Assembly (NCBI RefSeq): GCF_034190915.1
Contig: NW_026947485.1
Span: forward strand, 29,401,519 to 29,465,518
Direction of reading: 5' to 3'
DNA: 64,000 nucleotides
Origin: Cavia porcellus
Lineage: Eukaryota > Chordata > Mammalia > Rodentia > Caviidae
Shown: piece by piece, positions 45,221-57,192 of the stretch
Layout: every line of letters begins with the position of its first letter
How positions within the stretch are numbered: the first letter of the stretch is position 1
The notes under the pieces: model-generated
Database searches by the model: none
What the model was told of the DNA's origin: nothing
Seen by the model: only the letters and a program-made list of their open reading frames with translations
Position numbers and translations under genes: made by a program

Positions 45221-48200
45221 AGGTAATTGAACAGCAATTAAAGCTTACATTTTATTTCCAAAGGGTGTTTTAAAGCACTTGAAATGGCCTCAGTTAAACA
45301 TGGTTACCGCGGAGGCCGGCTGGGGAGGGCAGAATGAGCCCTTCTGCTCTGGAAAGTAAATCTCACTCAAATAGGAAGTGTGACTTGAGGGGTTTTTTTA
45401 AGCTAATAAAAAAATAAGAATTTTTAAAACATCAAAGAGGCAAATTAAATTCAGAACTCCTTGTAAGCACCCTTTTTCCTGCTCTATGAGCAAAGGAAAG
45501 TGGGAATTTCTTTTACCTTCCTAAGGAGTTTGTACTCTTCTCAGGATTGTGGAATCCCCAAAGCCCAATTAGCCTAGGCTTTCTGAGTAATTTAGAAGCA
45601 TACAATTAGACTCTCTTCTCCCTCCATCCTGGCTGCTGCTGTTTCTGGGACTCTAAAACCAGAGAGATGTCTGCCTCTGCTTCCTGAGGACTGTGCCTCC
45701 AGCTTCCCTCCAACCCAAGGTGCACAGCCAGTTCTTGAATTCTCCGTGCTGGGTTGGAGACATACAGGAAGCACTCAGCACACCGATGAGATCCAAGCCT
45801 AGCCCCTGTACCGTTCCAAATTAAAAAATAACTCAGGATCCAGGTAATAAACTCAGCTCACCACCACCCCAAGCCTCTCCTAGGTCTGAGCTGTCTTCCC
45901 TCTCTCCCAGGCAGATGGTGTTCAGGGAAACAATGGCTCGCCCTCCGGGTCTACTGCCTTAGGTCTGGCTGAGCGGCTGAGCGTGGGGAAGCATGCCTTG
46001 CAACCTAGCACTGAATAAAGTGGCTGGAAGCATCATCAATAAAATGGCAGCACATCTGCACATTTCCCTCATCGATTTTCCTCTCCCATCTGCTTAGACT
46101 GCTCAGATCAGCCCAAAGCCTCCATCCCCGACAGGCAAACACAGCTAACCCTGGAGAGATTCCTCTTCTCAGCCACCATCCTCCACCCCTTCCATGAGGT
46201 CTTGCTTTCCAAATGGCACTGGCCTTTACCTCGGCCTATGCCGGCAGCTGCCGATGCTGCTGCCGCCACCGATTCAGGATCTTTCCTCTGCTGAGTCTCG
46301 GCTCCTAGGACTCCAGACCTGCCCGCTACGGTGCAGTGGACAAAGCCAACCTCATGCTGAAGACTACTGGCCCACCTAGTAACCCCTAAGTTCCCCCCTT
46401 CTTTGCACCCTGCAATACTTTTCAGGGAATTAAACTCAGAGTTTGAGACACTAAATGGTTTCAGTTCTAAGTGAGAAACAAAGGAAAAGAAAGGTTGAGG
46501 GTCCTGTCCATGAGCCAGGGTCTCCTTGCTTGACCTTTGTCTCTCACAGCTATAACTCATTGTAGATATGAACAATCAACGGAAATACCTTAAAATAAAT
46601 TCCATCCTCCTGGTGTGGCCTCCAGTCCCATCGGCTGGCTAGCTTGCCCAGAACTGCTCCATGAGCGCTGAGAACTGCACCCGCTCTAAGAGTGCTCTCC
46701 GGAGGAGAAGGGGAAGGAGAAGGAGGAGGTGGGTGCGTGGGGGTGGGGGGGAAAGCTCTCTCTCTGTAGAGAATCTAGAAAACGTAATCACAGGCAAAGA
46801 CTGCCTGGGTCTCCGCTCCAAATGCCACAATAATGTGCTGTATTATGTGTTCACGTAGTCATGCCTCAACTTAAATATTTTTATTTGAAACAGGGAATCA
46901 CCAAAGAACCAGGTTTCCAAGCACAACATTTGGCTTTGTGGGAGGGGAAGTGGGGGACCTTGTCCAGTAATATGTAAGACTTCTGAATAGTAGGAAACTG
47001 GGGGCAATATCCCCCCCCTACACACATATTCATGCCACACAAGTCTGCTTGTTTTTTTTAACATGCACACCAAAACACAAGGGGACAGTAATGCTGTCCA
47101 TATTAGACTCTACAGTGCTTAACTTTCCTTATAGATTCATGGACAAGTTGAATCCAGCATACCCAGGTCCCCTAGTTGCCTCTGGCCCAGAGGCCAGAGT
47201 GTCAAAACACAAGAGCCAAGCCCACAAATGACTGGCCTAATCAGCAAAGTTCTTCACACTCTGCCATTGTATGGAGTTAGCTAACACCCATGCAATATGC
47301 CATCTCCACTGGAGAAACCAAAAAGACCTATAATTACCTGACAAATGTTAAAGCTTCTCCTCTGAGTCCAGTTGTTCTTGCTCAGTGGAAATCCACTAGG
47401 CAAGCTGTGTTTGGCTATAGAGTGGTGGGTGAGGGCTTAACAAAATTTGGAGGGACCTAATGCCCTGGCCAAGCCTATACTGATGCATTCTCGCAATACA
47501 TAGCTGAGTGATACATGAAATTATAGATTTCTAAATATGAAAAAATGTAAAAGAAAATGATCTGATTGCCTCTGCAAGAGGGAACAAAAAGTATCAACCT
47601 TTACTTTATGCTAACTTATACTATACTTCCCTTATGCTAACCTATAAGACAACCTGGGAACCTCTCTGCAGGTAGGTCTGTCTGCTTTCCCCTAAGACAA
47701 CTCTAAATCTACCAGCAGAAACTGAACTGAATCAATTCTGCTCAGAAAGAACCTGGCTAAACAAATTGGCCCGCCACCCCTAGTCCTACCTTCTGCTTGG
47801 TAACATTGCTCACTCATTTCTTTCTTTCTTTCCTTTTTTTCCTCACTCACTTCTTTCACTAGCTGTCTAAAGTTTCCCTTTCCAGTATTATTTTATGGAT
47901 TTTGAGTGCTCTAAGGACAGTGGAATCCTCATGCCATATATATCTTTTTGTTGTTTGAGAGTGAGTTTTCAGCTGCCTATGTCTAAGTGTGAGGACTTAC
48001 AGTAGCAGCTGCAGGATACTGTGGATGATTCATCCCCTTTTCTCCTCCCCTGAAGGGGGACACAGGGTTTGATACAAGTCTAAAGCCCCAAGTAAGAGGG
48101 CCTGGATCTAGCAGGGTGCCCAGTTCAAAAGAACAATAAAAAAGGACACAACCTCTTGGAAGCAAGAGCTGGCCTAAGCTGGTAGCAATATTTCCATAAT

Positions 48201-48355
48201 GCTTTGCCTAATAAATTAGAGGATGAATAAATTGGTTTCCAAATGTATTCTCTTTTCTTCAAGGACTCAGTATACTCCTACTCTTCCCCTCTGCTTCTTA
48301 TTTCCCCTTTCCAATCATTCACACTTTCCAGATACCCTAGAAATGACTTGAAAGA
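45221..48355. other. HOXA3-HOXA4 intergenic, part 2
   Basis: Single-copy sequence. A 155-aa minus-strand ORF at 46108-46575 has no recognisable domain and was rejected as a gene. No interspersed repeats recognised. Confidence 0.4.
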
Positions 48356-48489
48356 GGGGCTGGGGATTTAGCTCAGCGGCATAAGTGCCTGCCTTGCAAG
48401 CAGGCAGTTGTGAGTTCGATCCCTGGTACCAATAAAAACAAAAAAGACCAAAAAAAAAAAAAAAAGAAAGAAAGAAAGAAAGAAAGAAA
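48356..48489 (+). mobile_element. ID-type SINE in the HOXA3-HOXA4 intergenic region
   Basis: GGGGCTGGGGATTTAGCTCAG to GAGTTCGATCCCTGGTACC, then an A-rich and (GAAA)n tail. Exact flanks 'gaaatgacttgaaag' at 48340-48354 and 48491-48505 form a 15-bp target-site duplication. The intact duplication and near-consensus body indicate a recent insertion into the otherwise repeat-poor cluster. Confidence 0.92.
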
Positions 48490-48505
48490 AGAAATGACTT
48501 GAAAG

Positions 48506-49259
48506 GGAAGTATACCTCAATTGCTAACAACTCCCCCCACTCCCACCATGTTTCTACACAGCTATCAACTATGAGATGAGGAGGGCACCCCTTCAGAGTT
48601 AGTTTTGAGCAAATCAAAACTCTTGAGGCCATTAATCTGTAGTAGAAGTCACTGGTACTGCTTCAGACAAATGCCTTAACGCTAGGAAGGCCTACAGGCT
48701 CCCAGCTCTAGGCTGGGGCCTCTATACCTCTAACATCCCAGTTAATGCTCCAACTGCTGTTTAACAATTAACATTAAAGACTTGAGATGGAATAGAATGG
48801 GGTGATTTGGTGGAGTAAGAAGGGAAAACTCTCAGGAAGCCAGAGGAACTCTAACTTTTGAGGTAAAAATAGTTTCCCTGAGAGCAATCTTGAATGGCAC
48901 AGCCAAGCTGACAGTGTTTCTTCACCATTCTGAATTCCACTTTTTTGAAGCAAAGCTATGGACCTTTTTAAAACCCCAGCAGCCAGAAGCCCATCCACTC
49001 ACTCCAGCCTCCAACCTGGCCAGGTCTGGGAACTTCATGCTGTCATTCAGGCCTCCAGAGCCAAAATAGGGGAAAGTTGGCTTAGAGGAGTACACATCTA
49101 GGGATATAGATTGTGAGTCAATATTTGCAAGGCTGTTGGCAGATTAGATATAACTGTACTCAAACAATGCAATCTGATTTCCCTATCAAAACCACACTTA
49201 ACATTTTTATTAACTCTAGTGGTTTTTCTATTCAGCCTAAGGTAAAGCTCTCTGAGCTC

Positions 49260-49316
<57 letters not shown>

Positions 49317-52100
49317 GTGTGTGTGTGTGTGTATGTGTGTGTGTAGATGACAGATCATTATTTAACATGAGATATTTTTTGTGGGTGGAACTGCAGTACA
49401 AATGGACTCCAAGTTCTCCGGACACATGTGGATGTAGGAGCTGAACTCCTATAGCTGTTTATACCTGTAATTGTTCTGTTGTTTGCAGAAATACAAATCA
49501 TATGTACACACTGAGTTGCAAGTTCCTGAAATGTCCCATCTATATTTGATACAAACAGACATGCAGAAGTTGAGAAAATAACCCAGTTATGGTTACTCTG
49601 TTTACTTCCTATCTGATAAAATAATAATTGTATCACGAACACCATACCAGCCTTAAAGCATCACTGAATAGCATGTTTACAGTTAATTAGCAACTTGATT
49701 TATACCTGGGGAGCAAATTTCAGAAAAGACTCAGGCCTTGGGAATACAAACCAAAACCTCAAAACTTAAAACAAACAAACAAAAAATTCTGAAAACTTCT
49801 TAAAAGCAATAATTCTCTTAAAGAACAGAGCAAACTCATTCCTTTATACCAAGCTTCTTATCCTAAAAGCCCCTCCCCCAAATGGGCATGTAATTTATGG
49901 ATCTTTTACAAGGTAATAAACCACAGTAATTACCTCCCTGCATCCCAAACTAAGAGAACAAATTATGCCACAACTTGAAAAGAATTTTAAAGAGTTTTTT
50001 CTTATTCCAAATAGGAAAAGAAAATGTTGAGGCAGTAGAAGACTGGATCTTTTCCCATAGGAAGAACTATAATCAGCCCTGTTGAAAGACTGCAGAACAC
50101 CCGATACTTGTGAAGGCCTACACATTGGAAATACAAGAACTTCTCTCCTGTCATGGAGAAGCAAAAGGATCAGAGAAACTGAAAGACATCAGGCTATAAG
50201 GCAAGTTTCCTCAACCAGGTACTAAGACTGGTGACAATTTCCAAAGCAGCAGACACCTCAGTGGACAAGCAGCTCAGCCCACACAGCAGCCACAATGCCC
50301 GTGGCCTCTACTTGCTTTTGCCTTGCAGTTTCATGCAGTGGTTTGTTTGGGTCTTGCAGGAAAAAACAAACACATCCCCTTCGCCTCCCCTAACCCCATG
50401 TTTGGCTTCACAACTGCTTTCCTCCTGCCCATTACAGGCTTTGGGGGAGACTCTTTGTCTGCCTCAAGCCCAGCACTGTTGGGCATGAAGCTGAAGGCAA
50501 CTCAGCTCCAAAACTCCTCTTAAGTTAAATATTGACCAGAATCTCTTTCAACCTGCTGTAGTTGCCAGGAGCTGGATAGAGCAAACTCTTCCTAACTGCA
50601 TGGTGCAAAGTTCGCCGCAAAGAGTTCTGGCACATTGCTTACCTCCAAAGATGTTTAAATCTGGACCAGGAATTGTTTCCAGCTTCAGGCCCTCAGGGAA
50701 TCGTTTTTTCCTGTGTCCAAGCACTCTGTGGACAAATAAACAGCAGAAAGTGAACAGTGGCTGCAAGGGAAGGGAGTTGGAGGACCAGAGTTGAAAATGT
50801 GGCCTGTGCGGGTTTCAGGATAGCCCCGGGGTGATGCAGACACAGAGGAGTTGCCAGGGCATTTGTCCATGCAATGGCACTCAACTCGAAATGTTCCAGT
50901 CTGCAAATGACCTGAAGCTGGTGATTTATTTTTGTAAAATAAATACATACTCCATCTCTGCACCCACACTCTCTCCTTTTCTTTCTTTTATAGGAGGAGG
51001 GAGAAAATGGACTAGATGGTTAAAGAAGATAGGAAAAAGGTGGAAGAGGCTTTGCTGGTGGTTCGGAGTCAGCTGGCAGGGCTCCTCACGCACAACTTGG
51101 GGAATGTGAATGCATGCTTTATTTTCTTTTGCCAACAAAGGGAAGCCTTGTCTGGAAGCATTCAATCAGGATTCTCCCGAAACCTCACTAATAGTGTTCA
51201 TTTCTGTTGGTGGCTCAGTTCACAGACTCAGATCAGTCTTGGGAGGTTTTATCTCCTGGTTCATTCAAGTGCTAGGCGGCCACTTTTTGGTCTTGCTGGG
51301 CTGGCAGGCCAGTGACTGCTGCTGGAAACTGGGCAAGACTACAGCAGGTTGCTAAACAACATTCAATCAATGCTTAGCAGTCAGGAATCTGTAAAACTAA
51401 AACGCCTTGATTCTGTAATCTCACACTTCACAATATTTGCAACACTCTCTTGTGCTCTAACCAGGAAATCTGATCCTGGAACCCTCAGCCAACTTTCTGG
51501 GGGAAGGATACCCTGAGAAAGAAACAGAGAATCCACTGGTGAGTTCTGCTGGGACTCTAGTTTATATAGCTCTAATCTTGAGTCCACCACTTTACCCAGA
51601 TGTAGGTAACTTCTCAGACTCTGACCTTCTCCAAAACAGACCTCTCCTGCCTTTCCCGCATCCATGTGAGAGGGTCTACCAAATAGCTGAACAAGCCCTC
51701 TGACTCTGGGCTTCAGAGCCCCCAGCATGATGAGCAAGTGGCAGCAAACTGACAACTGCCTTCTGCCACAACTGCCTGCAGCCTTTAACCTCCATCCCTG
51801 CTGGGGACACAGAATCCAAGCTGGACCCTTTTCCCTTCTTCACCCTTGCCCTCTGTATCTTGAAAGGAGAATCTCCAGCCTCGGGGCTCCTGGCAAGACC
51901 GAGCTGGGTGGGGCTTAGACATCCTACACTTTGCACTTCAATTTCGCCCCAGAAAGCTCCTCTATGCCACCATCCACCGCCGTCACAACCTCCACCACTC
52001 ATCAGGCTGAGTATTATTATTATGGTTATTATTATTGTCGCTATTTCCTTATCCCCAAGGCTAATATTCTCGGCTGCCGTTCCCCATAAATCCTTCAGAC
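48506..52100. other. HOXA3-HOXA4 intergenic, part 3
   Basis: Contains a (TG)n microsatellite of about 80 bp at 49264-49344. Otherwise single-copy sequence with no coding support. Confidence 0.4.
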
Positions 52101-52740
52101 TAATGAGTCAAAGAGAAAGAGAGATGCTGCCCAGGTCTCTAGCTCTGCAATGGCCGCCGCCGCCTCGCCCCGTGGCCTCACTCTCCGCGTTTTTGGCGTC
52201 CGCTTGCTCCCTCGATCGCCTGGCGCAGTTGATTTATGAAAGCCCGGAAAATTGAACAAAGCCGCGCGCCCGTCCTGTGGTATCTCTGCAGCCTTCCTCA
52301 GAGTGAATCAGAACATTACCAACTGTCTGCGCATCCGTCCCACTTCATCACCAAAGCCAGGATGTGACCACAAAAAAAAAAAAAAAGCTCCCAAACTCAC
52401 GTTTCCCTGGACACAGCGCACTCCCTGGACTCTCAGGAACCCGGCAGAAAAGCACCAGGACCTAGCCAGAGACCACCAGCTCTGGTTCTCCTCGCTAAAT
52501 GGCTCCCTCCTGCTTTCCTGAAGGAGTTAAAAGCCTTTGAAGATAAATCTGAGGGTGCGAGTATTTAAAAATCAAATAGAAATTTGGAGTCTCACTTCTG
52601 AGAGATTCATTCCTAGTGAGGCCCTGACGACTCCGATCCATTCCAGACGATCCGCATTAATTATTTAATGAGTCACGTGACCGCAAAGATTACAATTTCA
52701 ATATCTCCCTCCAACAGGCTTTATACCTTTATCAGCTGCA
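52100..52740 (-). promoter_or_regulatory. HOXA3: Candidate distal HOXA3 promoter region
   Basis: A CpG-enriched patch at about 52.14-52.28 kb is followed by ATTAATTATTTAATGAG and the perfect palindrome GTCACGTGAC (52672-52681), the same 10-mer found in the HOXA3 proximal promoter. In human, long HOXA3 transcripts start close to the HOXA4 3' end. This is the corresponding place, but no splice junction is proven here. Confidence 0.4.
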
Positions 52741-52763
52741 ACCAGGGTCCCTGTTTTTTGTTT

Positions 52764-52771
52764 GTGTGTGC

Positions 52772-52813
<42 letters not shown>
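52764..52813. repeat. (TG)n microsatellite
   Basis: About 25 TG units with a few TGCG interruptions at the left. Confidence 0.9.
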
Positions 52814-52816
<3 letters not shown>

Positions 52817-55800
52817 GTTCCCGAGGCCTCCTGAGTTCATTCACCCTTGTGCCTTGGGGCAAACAACCGTCAAAAAATCACAGGGAGAACATAACAGAGT
52901 TAGTCAATCTGGGAGGAGGAGCATTGTGGGCAGTAGGGAGCGCACTGCTCTCCAAGTCACCTTGATATCCATCAGCTCCTGAGACCAGTGCCAATCACCT
53001 GTCTGAGTGCCAAGTCTAGGGAAGTTTGGTGACATATCTTCCAAGGCAGCTTTGATGCTACACTGGGCAAGATCCCTTCTAAATCCAGGCTATGCACACC
53101 TGTAGCTATTTACATCAGGGGTAAGCCCATGTACATACCGCATCCTATTCTCTTTGAAGAATAGCTTCTGCTGGGGAATAAAATGACTGTGTGCTTACCA
53201 TATCCATGTCCAAGGTGACACCAAAGGCTCCTCTCAGCCTACACACTCATAGCATAAAAACATGGAGAGGTGGAATATTCAGCTGCTTCAGTTTCCTCAT
53301 ATGGAAACTGAGAAGATTGAATTCAAATGACTTCCAGATCTCTTTCAACTTGGACAGTTTTTCAGTCTGGATTCTCTTTCAGTTCTAGGAAGCCTTTCTA
53401 GAGAGAAGACTGGCCTGAAAGAGGAAAGGATGTGCTTCATGAATTTGGAGCCTTCAGAAGAGATGCCAGAGTTCTCAGCCAGAAGTTGCAGACTAAAAGG
53501 TTTTATGACTTGATACTATCAAAGAGGCATAATGCACAACTCTTCCTTTTCCTCCCCACTCTTCTCTCCTCCTCTTCTTCCTTCTCCTCCAGAGCTTGTC
53601 CTTCCTAGGTCCAAAGCGGTTATTCTTGATGCGGTGTGTTGTGGAGAACAGGTATCAGGAGCCTCAGTTAGGAAAGGTGAGCTTGAGTTCTTCAATATGA
53701 GATGGTGCCTGGGAATGCAGAGACCAGGGAGGTGCCAGAGATACCCTGCTGCTTGCACAGAACTCATTCAAGTAGGAAGCCTCGGGTTTCTAATTATTTA
53801 TTCTTTGGGTTTTTTTCTTTCATTTTACAGAGTTGCTGATCTGTTTCTGTGCTGGCCCTGCCAGAAGGAAGGCAGCATTGAGAAAAACAGCAGTTTGGAA
53901 GTTTGGAGGGTTATGGGACCTCAGGAGATATGATGATTCCTATTGCATGGGGAGAGAGGAGAGAATGAGGGGAAATGGGGCACCCTGGGACAGCTGGATA
54001 TAAAGAGGATACTGTGCAGCAGGCCTTACCCCATATATCTAGGTAATCTTCTCATGAGCTCCATCCTGGGTATTAAGTACTCTGCTATGCCTGTCACAGT
54101 TGAATTCCTGCTGTAATAAAACACCGGGTATATCGTAGATTTCAGCAAAACTAGGGAAGAAAGCCTGCAAGTGCCATTTTTCTTCAAGGGGGAGAGTGTT
54201 AAGTACTTAATTCAAACTGTGACCATTAAAGTGTCTCCTATCCGATTTAGGTTGATTTCAGATGTTGGCAAAACTTTTATCTCCAGAGTCATGCACAGCT
54301 TGGCTCTGGGACTGAAGTAGATGAGTGTGTATTAAAGAGAGGAAGGATAAAGAGGGAGCAGGAGACCATGTTAAGGGTCATCTTAGTAGGAGGAATACAG
54401 AGTTTACACAAAATACTGTCTTTAAAGGTCAAGGGTTTGAGGGGTTAGTAAGGTTTGCCTTAAAAAAAAAAAACTAATGAGATAGAAAATTTGTCCTCTC
54501 AGTGAACTCTTATGGTTGCCCTAGCGAAAGGCAGACAATGCACGATTTTGAAGCACAAAGTGACATTTCCTAAGCTGTTATTACAAGAGCCCTTAAAGGC
54601 AATATCTGAAATAGACAAAATGTGAAAAAATGACACCATGATTTGAATCACTTTTGATAATTTTGGTTTATAAAGTTTACCAATATATATCCTAATAATG
54701 CATTTTGAACAAAAATGCCATTTTATTCTAGAATATCACAAAAAAATGGTCTTGATCCTCTCTTTCTTTTCTAGATAGACTATAAGACCGAGAGAAAGAA
54801 ATCATTCCCTTTACCTTTAAACTACTGCCTCTAGCATGAGGCTAATTAATGTTCCCATACCCTTCCTTCCCCACAAAGGAGAAATATAAGAATTTACCTT
54901 AAATGATGATAATCTGCCATTTGAGGTTTTGCAGCTTGACACTCAATTTCCACCAAGAGTCTAGGTATTTGTTTTTTGAGCCGATAGCCAAGATGCTATG
55001 CCTTTGCCTGAGACATTATTTGCAAGAAGATCCCTCTCTCCTTCACAGACTTTTCCCAGAGAATGCCTTTCAGAATTGCTGTTGAATTACAAAGAAGTAT
55101 TTATTGTATGAGGTGATTAATGATTCCTGGGAAAATTGCTATTTTCAGCATGATTTAATTTCGTTTTACAAGTGCGTGTATAGGGGGAGGGTTAATAAGT
55201 TTCAGCAGTACTTGCATTGCCTCCAGAAATGCCTGACACCCTTTCACACCTTATAAAACGTACTTTATGCCAGTTTTTTCTTGATTTGAGATAGTGTGTA
55301 GTGTGTGTGTGTGTGTGTGTTTGTTTGTCCCTAGATTTTCTCAACCCCATGCAGTGGCCCCCGTCACTTCTCTCTTAAATCTGGCTGTAGGTAGAGAGCG
55401 GGTCATATCACATGCAGTGCAGCAGGGATAAAAGGGAAAGCAGCAGTGATACTGGCTAAGCATTTTGCCATGATGGAAAAAATGGGTTTTAAATTCCTGA
55501 TATTGCAGAGATAGGTGGACACCCTTTCACTTCCATTAAAGTTACTACAGATCTAAAAACTATTTTTTCAAGGGAGATTGACAATTCCAGGGTTATTTTT
55601 TTCCTGTATCATGTTGCAGTATACTGTCTACCATAAGCACCAAGTTTAAATCAGTATAAAAATACTAGAGTGTGGCAATTGAGAAGTGAGTTATTTTCAT
55701 TACGTGGATCTAGGTTTCTGGAAGTAAGATATCAAAGCATTTAAGAAAAGTGACCATAATTCAGAGGCTGGCATTCTCCCAACAGTACTCTTCCAGGTCT

Positions 55801-56500
55801 ACTTTGCTTGAGGTGTTTTAGGTGTCACTGTGCCTTTTTGTTTCCTCAAAAGATATCTTGGAGGATGTACTAAGAAAATATATTTTAGTTAGAAAACTCT
55901 TTCAAAAAAAAAAAAGAGAAAAAAGCAAACACAAAAATTCCCAAGCTATAGAGGCCCTCAAGATCAGCCAAGAAACAAAAAGCAATCTCAACCCTTTGCA
56001 CAAACTATTTTTTAATCTCCAGGGAAACAGGCAGATTAAGTGTGAAGGTGCAACAAATACCAAAGGGACCACTTCTTTCCAAGTGTGCTCAGAGTTCAGC
56101 TTGCTGAACAGCTGCAGAAACTCCTGGGCCCACTGCTCTACATGGTTTCACCTTTCATTGCAGGGAAGGACACGTTCCTATGTGTTACACAGACTTGAAG
56201 CCTGAAAGCCTCGCCAAGTTTGGGAAGAAGAGGAGCCCTCTCAAAGCTCAAGAGCCTTCTTGGTCTTTGGAATATTTCCACAGTGGATCAAGCTTGACAA
56301 GAGTTCAGCTCAAATTGAACACACACACACACACACACACTCTCTCTCTTTCTCTCTTTCTCTCTCGCACAAATTACATGCACAGTCAGAATCCATGTGA
56401 ACACAGCTAAACCATTTACAAGGCTTTTTACATGCAAGGTCAAGAATCTCAGTCCAGAGGAAAAGCTTAGGAAACACACAAATCTGTCTCTTAGATTTTT
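52814..56500. other. HOXA3-HOXA4 intergenic, part 4
   Basis: A possible old MIR fragment at about 53270-53360 ('gcttcagtttcctcatatgg'). Microsatellites are at 55303-55321 (GT) and about 56321-56368 (AC then TC). A 133-aa ORF at 53532-53933 shows no domain. Confidence 0.35.
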
Positions 56501-56518
56501 AATATTTTTTAAATGAAG

Positions 56519-56524
56519 TTTATT
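56519..56524 (-). terminator. HOXA4: Candidate HOXA4 polyadenylation signal
   Basis: AATAAA on the minus strand about 670 bp past the HOXA4 stop. An alternative match lies at 56747-56752. Confidence 0.4.
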
Positions 56525-57192
56525 CTCGGCACATGGCTTTCTATACAGCCATATCACAATTTATACAGTTGCACATGGGTCTAAATGCATCCCCCTCTTC
56601 CCAGAGATAGCTCCCCAGAATAAGTCAACAATATCTTAATAACAATATCTTAAATAAATGCAAAAAAGGGAAACAGTCACACCTACCATCAAAATCTACA
56701 TGTTTTGAGAATTAAATAATCTTGTGAGGTCCACAGTATCTACTCATTTATTCAGTTCATTACAACCTTGTATGAGCTGCCTTAATGGATGAGGGAAAGG
56801 TAAAGAAGATGGGAAAGGGTCTGCTTTCTTCTGCTTATACAAATATACACATCCCCAGTCAGCATGCACTGTCCAGCTGACTTTATATAGCTCAAGCATT
56901 ATCTGATGCCAAGTGGTCCTTCCCAGGTATCCAAACTTGGCACCCTTCTTCAGGCCAGCAGATTGTTCCACCAAACAGCACCCCTGAACAACTGTCCTCT
57001 CTTGGGTGGCAACCAGCTCCTGCTTCTGGGTGGATGGGGGGGAATAATGTCTTCTTTTGGTTATCCTTTTCAACAAATTGGGTTTTATTTTGGTGTCTGT
57101 CACAGTAGAGAGATGGGGGAGGGGTAGATAGGGAAATGGGTGGAAGAGAAAAAGCAAGTAAGGGACAGAAACTGACCTAGGTGTCTAGAAGA

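Noticed and set aside
46108..46575. 155-aa minus-strand ORF
   Set aside because: No recognisable motif or gene context, and no splice or promoter support.
39440..57000. HOXA-AS2 lncRNA on the plus strand
   Set aside because: Expected between HOXA3 and HOXA4 from human, but I could not identify any exon or splice pair with confidence.
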